From the NCBI GenBank assembly GCA_021827245.1, contig JAKAWN010000029.1, forward strand, positions 1-29,908: DNA of 29,908 bases. Reading direction: 5' to 3'. The stretch's first letter is position 1. Each line of letters begins with the position of its first letter. The position numbers and the translations under genes were made by a program. Shown one piece after another: positions 1 to 7,897 of this stretch. The notes below the pieces were generated by a model. The model was given only the letters and a program-made list of their open reading frames with translations, did not search any database and had not been told where the DNA came from. Origin of the DNA: Acidobacteriota bacterium (GTDB lineage: Bacteria; Acidobacteriota; Terriglobia; UBA7540).

Positions 1-210
1 AACGTAGGCGTTGTGGAAATTGTTCGTATAGACAAGGTACTCGAGGGAAATAACCGCCAGCGTGGCCATGACGAAAAAGCCCAGCACGGCACGTTGGGCA
101 CTCTTCAGCATCCGGGGACTTCGAAGCTTCCCGGCGATGGCCCCGGTGACCATGCCATAGATTGCAAACCCCAGTGCAGCAATTAGTCCTACGGCTCCGA
201 CTTCGTTCAT
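1..210 (-). CDS. ccmF: Cytochrome c maturation protein CcmF, N-terminal fragment
   Basis: Partial gene running off the left edge; the 70 visible residues begin at the ATG at 210. They contain one hydrophobic segment (about residues 5-25), a basic loop and a second hydrophobic segment (about 43-60), ending in a YTNNFHNAYV motif. This agrees with the start of CcmF, the multi-spanning inner-membrane heme lyase subunit that joins heme to apocytochrome c in the System I pathway. It lies 93 bases downstream of ccmE on the same strand, the usual ccmE-ccmF order. Only the first two helices are visible, so a related CcmF/NrfE-type paralogue cannot be excluded. Confidence 0.75.
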   Translation of the reverse strand, partial: MNEVGAVGLIAALGFAIYGMVTGAIAGKLRSPRMLKSAQRAVLGFFVMATLAVISLEYLVYTNNFHNAYV

Positions 211-303
211 GGCTGGCTAGGCTCCCTCTACCGCAGATTCAGCTTCAGGGTGTTCAATCAGGAGGTCAGGCGCGGCGGAAAAGATTGCGGTCAACATCAA
301 TTT

Positions 304-747
304 TTAGTCACCGTACGAAGCCACCTTGGAGGGTGCGCTTGTCTCCTTTGGGGCCGGCGGCATGGCTCTATACTTGGAGGCACATTTTGCCTGGACCTGC
401 TGAGCGCGGAATGTTCCGTCGGGAAGATAATCTCCCTCCACAATGGCCTGCGCACCGCCCTTGAAATCGTCCGGTAGGTTCTCTTGCCCAACGTACGTGA
501 CTGGAATGGAATCGCTTCCCTGCGACAGCCGGAAAGTAAGGATCTGGCCGCTCCGATGGATGGAATCCGGCACAATGACGCCCCCCACGCGTACATGCTC
601 GTGAGTGATCTTGCCGCTGGTCAGTTGCTTCACCGTGACATAGTAACTCTTGGATTCCTTAAAGCCGGAAACCGCTTCCCAGGCCACTGCTGCGAGGATG
701 ATCGCTATGCCAATCCCGAATTTCAGCTTCTTGCTCTTGTTTGCCAT
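304..747 (-). CDS. ccmE: Cytochrome c maturation heme chaperone CcmE, CXXXY type
   Basis: 147 residues: a basic N-terminus, one membrane anchor (about residues 10-28) and a beta-rich periplasmic domain of the CcmE fold (about 35-130). CcmE receives heme covalently from CcmC and hands it to CcmF. The usual heme-binding HXXXY motif is replaced here by Cys122-A-S-K-Tyr126. A CXXXY form is known from Desulfovibrio and archaea, in Ccm systems lacking other usual components; its presence here is seen directly. The tail after residue 127 is short and Pro/Ser-rich. The ATG at 747 fits the membrane anchor. ccmF follows on the same strand, so the two probably share a transcript. Confidence 0.85.
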   Translation of the reverse strand: MANKSKKLKFGIGIAIILAAVAWEAVSGFKESKSYYVTVKQLTSGKITHEHVRVGGVIVPDSIHRSGQILTFRLSQGSDSIPVTYVGQENLPDDFKGGAQAIVEGDYLPDGTFRAQQVQAKCASKYRAMPPAPKETSAPSKVASYGD

Positions 748-829
748 GAGCTTTGCCTTCCTTGCTCTCGCAACCGCATGCTCTTTGCGCCAGGCGATCC
801 CAACTATGGACTTGCAGGCTTAAAGATAT

Positions 830-859
830 AATTGTGCACTTTCGCACAATTCTAGTCAA
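830..859 (-). promoter_or_regulatory. Promoter of ccmE with an inverted-repeat operator in its spacer
   Basis: Reading the minus strand, TTGACT (859-854) and CACAAT (836-831) are separated by 17 bases and resemble -35 and -10 boxes. A perfect 8-base inverted repeat, AATTGTGC/GCACAATT (830-837 and 844-851), fills the spacer and overlaps the -10 box, as a repressor operator often does. It lies about 85 bases upstream of the ccmE start. The regulator is unknown. Confidence 0.5.
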
Positions 860-901
860 CGCCATTTGACAGTTGGTGGTGACTCAGTTCGTTTTGTATT
901 C

Positions 902-964
902 TGTAGCACGGCCATCTTGGCCGTGTGTTTTGAGCGCAGCACGGGCGAAGGACGCCCGTGCCAC
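902..964. repeat. GTAGC-headed double palindrome
   Basis: Begins TGTAGC and contains two adjacent stem-loops: CACGGCC/GGCCGTG (907-913, 919-925) and GCACGGGCG/CGCCCGTGC (939-947, 953-961). A second copy with the same layout lies at 7019-7067. The rest of the gap 748-1200 holds promoters on both sides and a GC-rich imperfect hairpin near 1133-1162. No gene was seen there. Confidence 0.7.
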
Positions 965-1086
965 AAATCAACTTGGTCACCACCCGGCGATTTCCTTGCC
1001 CTGAATTCGAAATGCACTTTTTCTGTCCGGGGGCTAGTTGGGGGCCTGATGGCGGGTTGGGAGCAATTTTTCCTCCATTATCTTCA

Positions 1087-1114
1087 TTGTGTGCTGCTTC
1101 AGGAGTTATATAAT
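1087..1114 (+). promoter_or_regulatory. Probable promoter of the GH2 gene
   Basis: A perfect TATAAT (1109-1114) is preceded by TTGTGT (1087-1092) at 16 bases, a weak -35. Transcription would start near 1121 and give a leader of about 80 bases containing a GC-rich hairpin (about 1133-1162). Confidence 0.45.
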
Positions 1115-1200
1115 CTGGGTTTTCCAAAGAATGCCGGCCCGCTGCCGGAAGGCGGGCCCGGCCTGCAAACCTAATTCACACGTTGCGCAGGAGCCCCAAA

Positions 1201-3711
1201 ATGCCGAACTGGACCAGACGTGATTTCCTTAAGAGCGGTATTGTAGCCTCAGCGGGAGCCGCCTCACTTTCGCCGGAAGCAGCACGCCTGCTTGCAGCGG
1301 AGGCCGCGATGCCCCCCGGCCAGGCCGCCCAGCCCGCTTCTTCGACCTCGCCACGCGAGCGCCTGCTGCTCGATTTTGGATGGCGTTTTCATCTTGGCAA
1401 TGCCGCCGATCCTTCAAAGGATTTCGACTACGGCCTTGATCGCGAATACCAGAAGACCGGCGACTTCTTCAAGCCTTCGCGTCCGGATTTCGACGACAGT
1501 GACTGGGAAGCTATCGATATCCCCCATGATTGGGGTGTAGCCCTTCCGTTCCACGAGGACGCCTGGCTGACCGCTCACGGTTCAAAGCCCCTCGGCAGGC
1601 AATATCCCGCAACCAGCATCGGCTGGTACCGGCGAGTTTTTGAAATACCGGAAAGCGAACGCGGCAAGCGCCTGAGCCTGGAATTCGACGGCGTTTTTCG
1701 CGACTGCATGGCCGCTCTCAACGGCAACTTCCTGGGCCGGAACATGAGCGGTTACGCGCCTTTTACTTATGACATCACCGATCAGGCGTTCTACGGCAGA
1801 AAGAACCTTCTGGTGGTGCGCGTGGACGCCACGGAACACGAAGGCTGGTGGTATGAAGGCGCGGGAATCTACCGCCATGTTTGGCTGGTCAAGACCAACC
1901 CGGTCCACGTGCCACAGTGGGGGACCTTTGTAATTTCCGAGGTAAAGAACGGCTCGGCCACCCTCACCATCGCCACGGAAGTCAACAACGATCAGGACAA
2001 TGAGACAACGTGCCGGGTAGTCTCCCGGATTCTGGACAGCAAAGGCAATGTCGCGGCCACGCAGCGTTCGGATGCGGTTTCCATTCCCGGCTGGCGGCAG
2101 CGAAAAATCACTCAAAAAGTGAAGGTCAGCAACCCCCTCCTCTGGTCGATCGAAGAGCCCAACATGTACCGGCTGGAGACGACCATCGAAGCTGGTGGCG
2201 CGGCCACCGACCGCTACGAGACTCCCTTTGGCATCCGCACCATTCGCTTTGACAAGGACCAGGGTTTCTTCCTGAACGGCAAATCGGTGAAGATCAAGGG
2301 AACCTGCAACCATCAGGACCATGCCGGCGTGGGCATTGCTCTGCCGGACCGCCTGCAGTATTACCGCATTGCCAAGCTGAAAGAGGAGTTGGGTTCGAAC
2401 GGCCTGCGCACTTCTCACAATCCGCCCACGCCCGAGCTGATGGATGCCTGCGACCAATTGGGAATGGTGGTCCTGGACGAAACGCGCATGTTTTCGTCCG
2501 CGCCGGAAGGCCTCAGCCAGTTGAGCCGGCTGGTTCGCCGCGACCGCAACCACCCCGCCGTCGTCTTCTGGTCCACCGGCAACGAAGAGCAGGAGCAGGG
2601 AACGCCGCGCGGAGCCCGCATGTGCCGGACCATGAAGCGCCTGGTCCATCGGCTTGACCCGTCACGCCCCATCACCCAGGCCATGAATGACGACTGGGGC
2701 AAAGGCATCTCCGCCGTGCTGGACGTCCAGGGATTCAATTACCACCACGGGCCGCAGATGGACGCCTTCCATAAAGAGTTTCCGGATAAGCCCTGTGTCG
2801 GCACGGAAACGGCCAGCACAGTTTCTACTCGGGGAATCTATTTCAACGACCCGGAGCGCGGCTATGTCAGCTCTTACGACATCAACCATCCACCCTGGGC
2901 CACCACGGCGGAAGTCTGGTGGCAAATCTATTACGCGCGCCAGTATCTTTCCGGCGGCTTTGTCTGGACCGGGTTCGACTATCGCGGCGAGCCCACACCG
3001 TACGGCTGGCCGTGCATCAGCTCGCACTTCGGCGTGCTCGACACCTGCGGCTTTCCGAAAGATCTCGCCTATTATTACAAGGCGTGGTGGGGCGACAAGC
3101 CGATACTCCACCTTTTCCCGCACTGGAACTGGGGCGGCTTTGAAAACGAAGGTAAGGAGATCGACGTCTGGTGCTTCAGCAACCTCGACAGGGTTGAATT
3201 GCTCCTGAACGGCAAGAGCCTGGGCACAAAAACCGTCGAGAAGAATTCCCACGTCGCCTGGACAGTGAAATACATGCCGGGCTCGATCGAAGCCCGCGGC
3301 TACAAAAACGGTAAGGTGGTGATGACCGCCAGGCGAGAAACCACCGGCGCGCCGGCAAGAATCGTGCTCCAGCCGGACCGCTCGAAAATCAGCGCAGACG
3401 GTGAAGACGTTTCCGTCGTCGCTGCGAGCGTGGTGGATTCGCAGGGCCGCGTGGTTCCGATTGCCGACAATCTGATCACTTTTCAGGTTACGGGCAATGG
3501 CAGAGTGATTGGCGTGGGCAACGGCGATCCTTCAAGTCACGAGGCCGACAAAGCCAGCGAGCGCAAGGCCTTCAACGGCCTCTGCGTGGCCATCGTGCAG
3601 GCCACTAAACAGGCCGGCCAGATCAGTGTGCAGGCTACATCGCCCGGGCTCGAATCCGCTTCGGCCACCATCCAGGCCGAGCAGACAACGCCCCGCCCCG
3701 CCGTCACGTAG
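1201..3711 (+). CDS. Tat-exported glycoside hydrolase family 2 protein (beta-galactosidase/glucuronidase-like)
   Basis: 836 residues. The ATG at 1201 is chosen because AGGAG (1189-1193) lies 7 bases upstream and the protein then opens with a twin-arginine signal, TRRDFLKSG, followed by a hydrophobic stretch. The order is: GH2 sugar-binding jelly roll (about 55-220), Ig-like domain (about 225-330), TIM barrel (about 335-630), then C-terminal beta domains of the DUF4982 and GH2 C5 types. The acid/base Glu462 sits in WSTGNEE and the nucleophile Glu536 in VGTETAST, both typical of retaining GH2 enzymes. It probably removes terminal sugars from plant or microbial polysaccharides outside the cytoplasm; the substrate cannot be read from sequence. 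Its stop codon is formed by a palindromic repeat. Confidence 0.9.
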   Translation: MPNWTRRDFLKSGIVASAGAASLSPEAARLLAAEAAMPPGQAAQPASSTSPRERLLLDFGWRFHLGNAADPSKDFDYGLDREYQKTGDFFKPSRPDFDDSDWEAIDIPHDWGVALPFHEDAWLTAHGSKPLGRQYPATSIGWYRRVFEIPESERGKRLSLEFDGVFRDCMAALNGNFLGRNMSGYAPFTYDITDQAFYGRKNLLVVRVDATEHEGWWYEGAGIYRHVWLVKTNPVHVPQWGTFVISEVKNGSATLTIATEVNNDQDNETTCRVVSRILDSKGNVAATQRSDAVSIPGWRQRKITQKVKVSNPLLWSIEEPNMYRLETTIEAGGAATDRYETPFGIRTIRFDKDQGFFLNGKSVKIKGTCNHQDHAGVGIALPDRLQYYRIAKLKEELGSNGLRTSHNPPTPELMDACDQLGMVVLDETRMFSSAPEGLSQLSRLVRRDRNHPAVVFWSTGNEEQEQGTPRGARMCRTMKRLVHRLDPSRPITQAMNDDWGKGISAVLDVQGFNYHHGPQMDAFHKEFPDKPCVGTETASTVSTRGIYFNDPERGYVSSYDINHPPWATTAEVWWQIYYARQYLSGGFVWTGFDYRGEPTPYGWPCISSHFGVLDTCGFPKDLAYYYKAWWGDKPILHLFPHWNWGGFENEGKEIDVWCFSNLDRVELLLNGKSLGTKTVEKNSHVAWTVKYMPGSIEARGYKNGKVVMTARRETTGAPARIVLQPDRSKISADGEDVSVVAASVVDSQGRVVPIADNLITFQVTGNGRVIGVGNGDPSSHEADKASERKAFNGLCVAIVQATKQAGQISVQATSPGLESASATIQAEQTTPRPAVT

Positions 3712-3738
3712 CGCAGGCCTTTACGGCCTGCGGCTCTT
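3708..3738. repeat. GTAGC-headed palindrome, GCAGGCC type
   Basis: GTAGC followed by GCAGGCC-TTTAC-GGCCTGC. It is nearly identical to the unit at 6023-6054 (two differences over the shared core). The TAG in its head is the stop codon of the GH2 gene. Confidence 0.75.
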
Positions 3739-3795
3739 GGCCTTTAGATGTTAGCCACGGCATCGCTTTTATGCCCTGGGCGTTTGGCCGGGTGG

Positions 3796-3826
3796 CGCAT
3801 ACATTGCTGTTTTTGCAATGTGTGCG
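3796..3826. promoter_or_regulatory. Long inverted repeat in front of bioB
   Basis: Arms 3796-3807 (CGCATACATTGC) and 3815-3826 (GCAATGTGTGCG) pair over 12 bases with one mismatch around a T-rich 7-base centre. It covers the first possible bioB start codons (3818 and part of 3827), so it could be an operator or a hairpin hiding the start. It does not match the BirA, BioR or BioQ operators I know. Confidence 0.5.
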
Positions 3827-4846
3827 ATGATCGCGCATGAAAGGAAAAATCTCTTGAAATCTGCTTCAACATTATCAACTCCCAAGCCGGTACTGCGGCA
3901 TGACTGGACCCGGGACGAAGTCCGGTCCATTTACCATCGGCCGCTGCTGGAGCTGGTTTTCCAGGCGCAGCAGGTGCACCGGCAATTCCACAATCCGCAG
4001 GAAGTGCAGATGTGCCGGCTGCTTTCCATCAAGACGGGCGGCTGCCCGGAAGACTGCGGCTACTGCCCGCAGAGCGCGCACTATGACACGGGCGTGGAGC
4101 GCCAAAATCTGATGGACGTTGAAGCGGTTCTGGCCAGGGCGCGCCAGGCCAAGAGCGAAGGCTCGACGCGTTTCTGCATGGGAGCGGCGTGGCGCGAGGT
4201 GCGCGATGGCAAGGATTTTGACGCGGTGCTTGAAATGGTGCGCGGCGTTGCGGCGCTCGAAATGGAAGTCTGCTGCACGCTCGGCATGCTGACCCGCGAG
4301 CAGGCCGAGCGCCTGGCCGAGGCCGGCCTGACCGCCTACAACCACAACCTGGATACTTCGCCCGAGTTTTATGACCGCATCATCACCACGCGCCGCTACG
4401 AAGAGCGCCTGCGCACGCTCGACCACGTCCGCCAGGCGGGCATCACCGTCTGCTGCGGAGGCATCATCGGCATGGGCGAGAGCGACGACGACCGCATCGG
4501 GCTGCTGCATCAGCTTGCCTCGCTCGACCCGCATCCCGAAAGCGTGCCCATCAACATGCTGGTAGCCGTGGAAGGCACGCCGCTGGCGAACGCCCAGCCC
4601 GCCGACCCGCTGGCGCTGGTCCGCTCTATCGCCACGGCGCGCCTGCTGATGCCGTCCTCCATGGTTCGCTTGAGCGCCGGCCGCCGGTCGCTTTCGCGCG
4701 AGGCCGCCGCGCTCTGCTTCCTGGCCGGAGCCAATTCCATCTTCACCGGCGAAAAACTGCTGACCACGCCCAATCCTGAGATCGACGAGGACGAGCAACT
4801 GTTCCGCGATCTGGGCTTGCGCCCCATGCCTTATGAGCAAGCTTGA
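3818..4846 (+). CDS. bioB: Biotin synthase BioB
   Basis: Radical SAM enzyme that inserts sulfur into dethiobiotin, the last step of biotin synthesis. The radical SAM cluster motif is C76-x3-C80-x2-C83 in [16 protein letters not shown]. Later blocks [10 protein letters not shown] and [11 protein letters not shown] are typical of BioB. The length (342 residues) is normal. The start is uncertain: ATG 3818 and ATG 3827 lie in or at the edge of an inverted repeat and lack a ribosome site, whereas an in-frame TTG at 3854 has AAGGA 8 bases upstream and would give a conventional N-terminus. It overlaps bioF by 14 bases, implying one transcript. bioD and bioA lie about 5.7 kb further on. Confidence 0.95.
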   Translation: MCAMIAHERKNLLKSASTLSTPKPVLRHDWTRDEVRSIYHRPLLELVFQAQQVHRQFHNPQEVQMCRLLSIKTGGCPEDCGYCPQSAHYDTGVERQNLMDVEAVLARARQAKSEGSTRFCMGAAWREVRDGKDFDAVLEMVRGVAALEMEVCCTLGMLTREQAERLAEAGLTAYNHNLDTSPEFYDRIITTRRYEERLRTLDHVRQAGITVCCGGIIGMGESDDDRIGLLHQLASLDPHPESVPINMLVAVEGTPLANAQPADPLALVRSIATARLLMPSSMVRLSAGRRSLSREAAALCFLAGANSIFTGEKLLTTPNPEIDEDEQLFRDLGLRPMPYEQA

Positions 4847-5990
4847 AACCAGCGACACTCTCAGCAGTCTGCGGGCCGAACTCGCTTCGCTCGAAGCCAA
4901 GTCGCAGCTTCGGCAGTTGGAGCGGATGGAGGGAATAAATCTTTGTTCCAACGACTATCTGGGACTTTCCGCGGACCCTCGACTCGCCCGCGCGGTCACG
5001 GCGGCGCTCGAATCCGGCAGCGCTGTAGCCTCCACCGGCTCGCGCCTGCTCAGCGGCAATTCGGCCGCGTGGGAAGATCTGGAATCTGCCTTCGCGCGCT
5101 TCGTTGGTACGGAAGCCGCGCTCTTTTTCAGTTCCGGCTATGCGGCCAACCTGGGCCTGCTTGAGGCCATTCTGCGCCCGGAAGACACCGTCTTCTCCGA
5201 CCAGTCCAACCACGCCAGCCTGATCGACGGCATCCGCCTCTCACACGCCTGCAAAGTGATCTTTCCCCATCTCGATCTCAATTTTCTTGAAGACGCTATG
5301 CGGAAAAGCGATATTTCCGCGGGGCGCAAATTCATTGTGGTCGAAAGCCTCTTCAGCATGGAAGGCGACCGTGCGCCCATAGCCGATCTGCTTGAACTTG
5401 CCGGGCGCTTTGGCGCTGAGCTGATTGTGGATGAAGCCCACGCAACGGGCGTGCTGGGCCCCGCCGGGCGGGGACTGGTGGCCGCCGCAGACGGCGACAG
5501 TCAGGTGCTCGCTTCGGTCTATACCTGCGGCAAGGCGCTGGCCTCGGCCGGAGCATTTGTGTGCGGCTCGGAAACGCTGAAGCAGTTTCTCGTGAACCGC
5601 GCGCGGACTTTTATCTTCTCGACCGCCCTGCCGCCTTACTTTGCCGCGCAGATTGCGAAAGCGGTCGAAATTGTTGCCAAAGCTGATGCCGAACGCCAGC
5701 GACTTGAAAGTTTGTCCAGTTTTCTGCGCTCGCGACTCAAAGAAGCCGGCTTCAACATCGGCACAAGCGATTCGCAGATTGTGCCCGTCCTGCTGGGCGG
5801 CAACGATACCGCCGTCCATTACGCTCGTGAACTCAACCGCCAGGGCTTCGCCGTCCGTCCCATCCGCCCGCCCACCGTTCCCGAAGGCCACTCCCGCCTC
5901 CGCCTTTCTGTAACCACAAAGCTTTCCGAAGAAGTTCTCGACCGGCTGGTGAAAGCGTTGGTCGCCGCCCGCGACGCCATGCCTTTGTAG
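4833..5990 (+). CDS. bioF: 8-amino-7-oxononanoate synthase BioF
   Basis: 385-residue PLP enzyme that condenses pimeloyl thioester with alanine. The alpha-oxoamine synthase signatures are present: [22 protein letters not shown] and the PLP lysine K234 in [12 protein letters not shown]. The ATG at 4833 lies inside the end of bioB, so the two genes are probably translationally coupled. The C-terminus ends at the head of a palindromic repeat that supplies the TAG stop. Members of this family include Kbl and serine palmitoyltransferase, but the context makes BioF clear. Confidence 0.93.
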   Translation: MSKLETSDTLSSLRAELASLEAKSQLRQLERMEGINLCSNDYLGLSADPRLARAVTAALESGSAVASTGSRLLSGNSAAWEDLESAFARFVGTEAALFFSSGYAANLGLLEAILRPEDTVFSDQSNHASLIDGIRLSHACKVIFPHLDLNFLEDAMRKSDISAGRKFIVVESLFSMEGDRAPIADLLELAGRFGAELIVDEAHATGVLGPAGRGLVAAADGDSQVLASVYTCGKALASAGAFVCGSETLKQFLVNRARTFIFSTALPPYFAAQIAKAVEIVAKADAERQRLESLSSFLRSRLKEAGFNIGTSDSQIVPVLLGGNDTAVHYARELNRQGFAVRPIRPPTVPEGHSRLRLSVTTKLSEEVLDRLVKALVAARDAMPL

Positions 5991-6166
5991 CGGCGGTGTC
6001 CCCACCGCCGGCCTTTGCCTTTGTAGCGCAGGCCTTCACGGCCTGCGGTTCTTGCTCCTGTAGCGGCGGCCGGAATGGTCCGGGTGAGTGGTAGCCGCGA
6101 CGGTGCGTTCCCCGTCGCCAGCCTTTTCGCCGTCAAGAACCCGCGACACAAAAAGCGGTGTCGCGG
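5987..6166. repeat. Cluster of GTAGC-headed palindromes
   Basis: Head-to-tail units, each starting with GTAGC: 5987-6012 (GGCGGTG/CACCGCC), 6023-6054 (GCAGGCC/GGCCTGC), 6060-6083 (CCGG hairpin) and 6091-6123 (GCGACGG/CCGTCGC). A 9-base stem CCGCGACAC/GTGTCGCGG (6141-6149, 6158-6166) follows, with a run of T at 6175-6180; this last stem could also end transcription after bioF. The gap 5991-6219 has no gene. Confidence 0.75.
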
Positions 6167-6182
6167 CTGTTGGATTTTTTCC

Positions 6183-6212
6183 TTGCCATAAGCGTATTGG
6201 CTGTGCTATAGA
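6183..6212 (+). promoter_or_regulatory. Promoter of the YcxB-like gene, near-leaderless
   Basis: TTGCCA (6183-6188), an 18-base spacer and TATAGA (6207-6212). The ATG at 6220 is only 7 bases past the -10 box, where transcription should start, and no ribosome site is present, so the mRNA may be leaderless. Confidence 0.4.
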
Positions 6213-6219
6213 CGTCGTC

Positions 6220-6750
6220 ATGTCATTCGGCAACATGGAATTCACAGGCAAGCTTACTGAAGAGGATCTGAGCGACGCGCGGAAGATGTCTCGTTCAGGG
6301 ACGTACTGGCTGAGGGTTCTGGCGGTAAACTGGTACGGAACACTTCTCCTCATCGCCATCACGTGGGGGACGATAGCAGCGCTGGTAGACCACAAACGAG
6401 TCGATTGGGACTTTGTTGGTCTGATGTGGCTGGTGGTTGTTGGCTTGTTTGTGTGGAGCTATTACAGGGTCAGACGATCGCATGCGCGAGCATTTACTAA
6501 GCTGGATGCAGCGCTGCCTGATCAGGTAATCCTCACCAATGACGGGGTGAAGTTGGACGGCCCCGACGGAGCAACGAGTTTCCTGCCGTGGAACACCTTC
6601 AAAGGCTTTCGCGAAGGGCAGCGCGTTATTTTGTTGGACCGTACGAAGGTAAATAATCCCGTCGCTCTACCAATCGTTCGATTGTCAGAAAATGAGCGCC
6701 GCTCGCTTCGCGATTTCTTGCGGTCGCGCATCTCTTCAATGAGTCGCTGA
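6220..6750 (+). CDS. YcxB-like membrane protein
   Basis: 176 residues from ATG 6220. Two membrane helices (about residues 29-50 and 61-80) separate a short acidic-to-basic N-terminal segment from a cytoplasmic C-terminal domain. That domain has the pattern of the YcxB-like family: 'VILTNDGVKLDGPDG...LPWNTFKGFREG...VILLDRT...LPIVRLSENERRSLRDFL', condensed here to its recognisable blocks. Function is unknown for the family. An open frame extends upstream to 6088, but it runs through palindromic repeats and is not coding-like. It stands alone, surrounded by repeats. Confidence 0.65.
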   Translation: MSFGNMEFTGKLTEEDLSDARKMSRSGTYWLRVLAVNWYGTLLLIAITWGTIAALVDHKRVDWDFVGLMWLVVVGLFVWSYYRVRRSHARAFTKLDAALPDQVILTNDGVKLDGPDGATSFLPWNTFKGFREGQRVILLDRTKVNNPVALPIVRLSENERRSLRDFLRSRISSMSR

Positions 6751-6768
6751 GGATATCGGATCCGCAGT

Positions 6769-6860
6769 TGGTAGCCACGGTCAGTACATTTCTGACCGTG
6801 GGCCTCTTGGCATGCGACAGCCCACGGTCAATCAAAAACCGATTGACCATGGCTACCCGA
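6769..6860. repeat. Nested palindrome, GGTAGCCACGGTCA type
   Basis: Outer arms GGTAGCCACGGTCA and TGACCATGGCTACC (about 6769-6782 and 6847-6860) enclose inner stems CACGGTCAG/CTGACCGTG and CCACGGTCAAT/ATTGACC. The head GGTAGCCACGG resembles the other GTAGC units. The gap 6751-7419 holds only this, two further repeat types, a gene fragment and the hicB promoter. Confidence 0.65.
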
Positions 6861-6918
6861 CTTCGCAAGGTTGCAGGCGCTCCAATGCAAGCCTCTGCGC
6901 TGCCCGACTTTGATTTCA

Positions 6919-6971
6919 CAGCCCTCGCCCGTGGGGAGAGGGTGCCCCGCGATGCCGGGGCGGGTGAGGGG
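6919..6971 (+). repeat. CAGCCCTC...GGTGAGGGG repeat, copy 1
   Basis: Contains CAGCCCTCGCCCGTGGGGAG, GAGGGTGCCCC, a GCCCCG/CGGGGC-type stem and GGGTGAGGGG. An inverted copy lies at 7219-7272. Repeats of this look are widespread between bacterial genes. Confidence 0.65.
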
Positions 6972-7018
6972 GCACTTTCGTCATGCGAGCGAGTACCCGG
7001 GGCGCGTCCGCACCAAAC

Positions 7019-7067
7019 GTGGCACGGCCGTCCCCGGCCGTGTTCATGGGCGAGACGCCCATGCCAC
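7019..7067. repeat. GTGGCACGGCC double palindrome
   Basis: Same layout as 902-964: a CACGGCCG/CGGCCGTG stem, then an ATGGGCG/CGCCCAT stem, closed by outer GTGGCA (7019-7024) and TGCCAC (7062-7067). It sits directly in front of the DUF559 fragment and replaces that gene's upstream part. Confidence 0.65.
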
Positions 7068-7071
7068 GCCG

Positions 7072-7198
7072 AACAACTGGCACTTGCTGCGCGACCGTCG
7101 CCTGGGCTTGAAATTCCGCCGCCAGTACCTGAATGGAAATGACATCGTCGATTTCTACTGCTGCGAGTGCCGTCTGGCCATCGAACTCGGCGACTGCA
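7072..7198 (+). pseudogene. Fragment of a DUF559 (Vsr-like endonuclease fold) gene
   Basis: About 42 codons in one frame read LLRDRRLGLKFRRQYLNG followed by IVDFYCCECRLAIELGD. This is the core of DUF559 proteins, with the FRRQ...VDFYC...L-IELD pattern of the nuclease-like fold. The N-terminus is replaced by the palindrome at 7019-7067 and the C-terminus by the repeat at 7219-7272. A full DUF559 protein is about 110-130 residues. The final acidic motif, IELDG in most relatives, reads IELGD here. It is a remnant, not a working gene. Confidence 0.7.
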
Positions 7199-7218
7199 AA
7201 GCCAGAAGAAGCAACCGA

Positions 7219-7272
7219 CCCCTCACCTGTCCGTCCCCTGACGGACACCCTCTCCCCCACGGGAGAGGGCTG
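7219..7272 (-). repeat. CAGCCCTC...GGTGAGGGG repeat, copy 2 (inverted)
   Basis: Reverse complement reads CAGCCCTCTCCCGTGGGGGA, GAGGGTGTCCG, CGGACAGGTGAGGGG, matching the copy at 6919-6971 apart from the central stem sequence. The two copies face each other across the DUF559 remnant. Confidence 0.65.
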
Positions 7273-7326
7273 TACAATCCGGTTTAGTGCGCGCCCGGTC
7301 TCCGCGAGACAGCAGTCGCGGCATGT

Positions 7327-7356
7327 TTGACAAGGAGAACGAGCGGACGGCATAAT
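7327..7356 (+). promoter_or_regulatory. hicBA promoter
   Basis: A perfect TTGACA (7327-7332), an 18-base spacer and CATAAT (7351-7356). The leader of about 57 bases contains a GCGCCG/CGGCGC hairpin (7372-7377, 7384-7389). Confidence 0.55.
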
Positions 7357-7419
7357 CTGGGCGTAATCTGAGCGCCGGGATTGCGGCGCAAGCATGGCAA
7401 TCGAGAGATTATTACTGGC

Positions 7420-7638
7420 ATGGAACTGACGGCGGTTTTTAAGAAAGTACCGGAAGGCTACATCGCCTGGGTCGAGGAATTGCCGGGAGCCAACACGCAA
7501 GGTGCGACCCTGGCCGAAGCTCGCGAGAATCTTGTCGAAGCCATCGAAATGACGTTTCGGGCGAATCATGAGCTCTCCGGGACTCCGGTACCGAAAGAAT
7601 TCTCGCTGAAAGAGAAAATCTCTCTGGCGGCCGCGTGA
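7420..7638 (+). CDS. hicB: HicB-family antitoxin, short form
   Basis: 72 residues from ATG 7420, where the family's N-terminus begins; an in-frame TTG at 7381 lies in a hairpin and is less likely. The HicB partial RNase H-like fold is clear: ELTAVFKK-PEGYIAWVEELPG at residues 2-23, then 'GATLAEARENLVEAIE' and the C-terminal LKEKISLAA tail. There is no separate DNA-binding domain, as in short HicB proteins. Its stop codon overlaps the GTG start of hicA by two bases (GTGA). The antitoxin is intact although the toxin gene is not. Confidence 0.85.
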   Translation: MELTAVFKKVPEGYIAWVEELPGANTQGATLAEARENLVEAIEMTFRANHELSGTPVPKEFSLKEKISLAAA

Positions 7639-7821
7639 AACTGCGCGAGCTCGGTCCGTTACCTCGAAGCCTACGGCTGCCATCTGCGCAGGGAAGGCAG
7701 CAAGCACACTCAATATTTGAATCCCGCCAACAAGAGGCATTCTTCAGTACCGCGGCACAACGAGATCATTGATTACCTGGTTCGCAAGATTTGCCGTGAT
7801 CTTGGCATTACTGAACCGTAG
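7635..7821 (+). pseudogene. hicA: hicA toxin gene broken by a single-base frameshift
   Basis: Starts at GTG 7635 overlapping the hicB stop. Six codons (MKLREL) are in frame, then an extra G at about 7653 shifts the frame. From 7654 to 7821 the correct frame continues without interruption: VRYLEAYGCHLRREGSKHTQ, then YLNPANK, VPRHNEI and VRKICRDLGI. With one base removed the product is 61 residues, a normal HicA mRNA-interferase size, with the catalytic-type His in GSKH. As read, the product leaves the HicA frame after residue 6. Either a real inactivating mutation or an assembly error is possible. Confidence 0.8.
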
Positions 7822-7897
7822 AACTTCGCGATTGGCTGCGAACCAGCGACACAAGAACCGGCCGACTACTGAAGGCTACCTGACCTTGCCAGCGGTT

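Noticed and set aside
217..297. 26-codon frame exactly between ccmE and ccmF on the minus strand
   Set aside because: No membrane helix (so not CcmD-like), no ribosome site and too short to judge.
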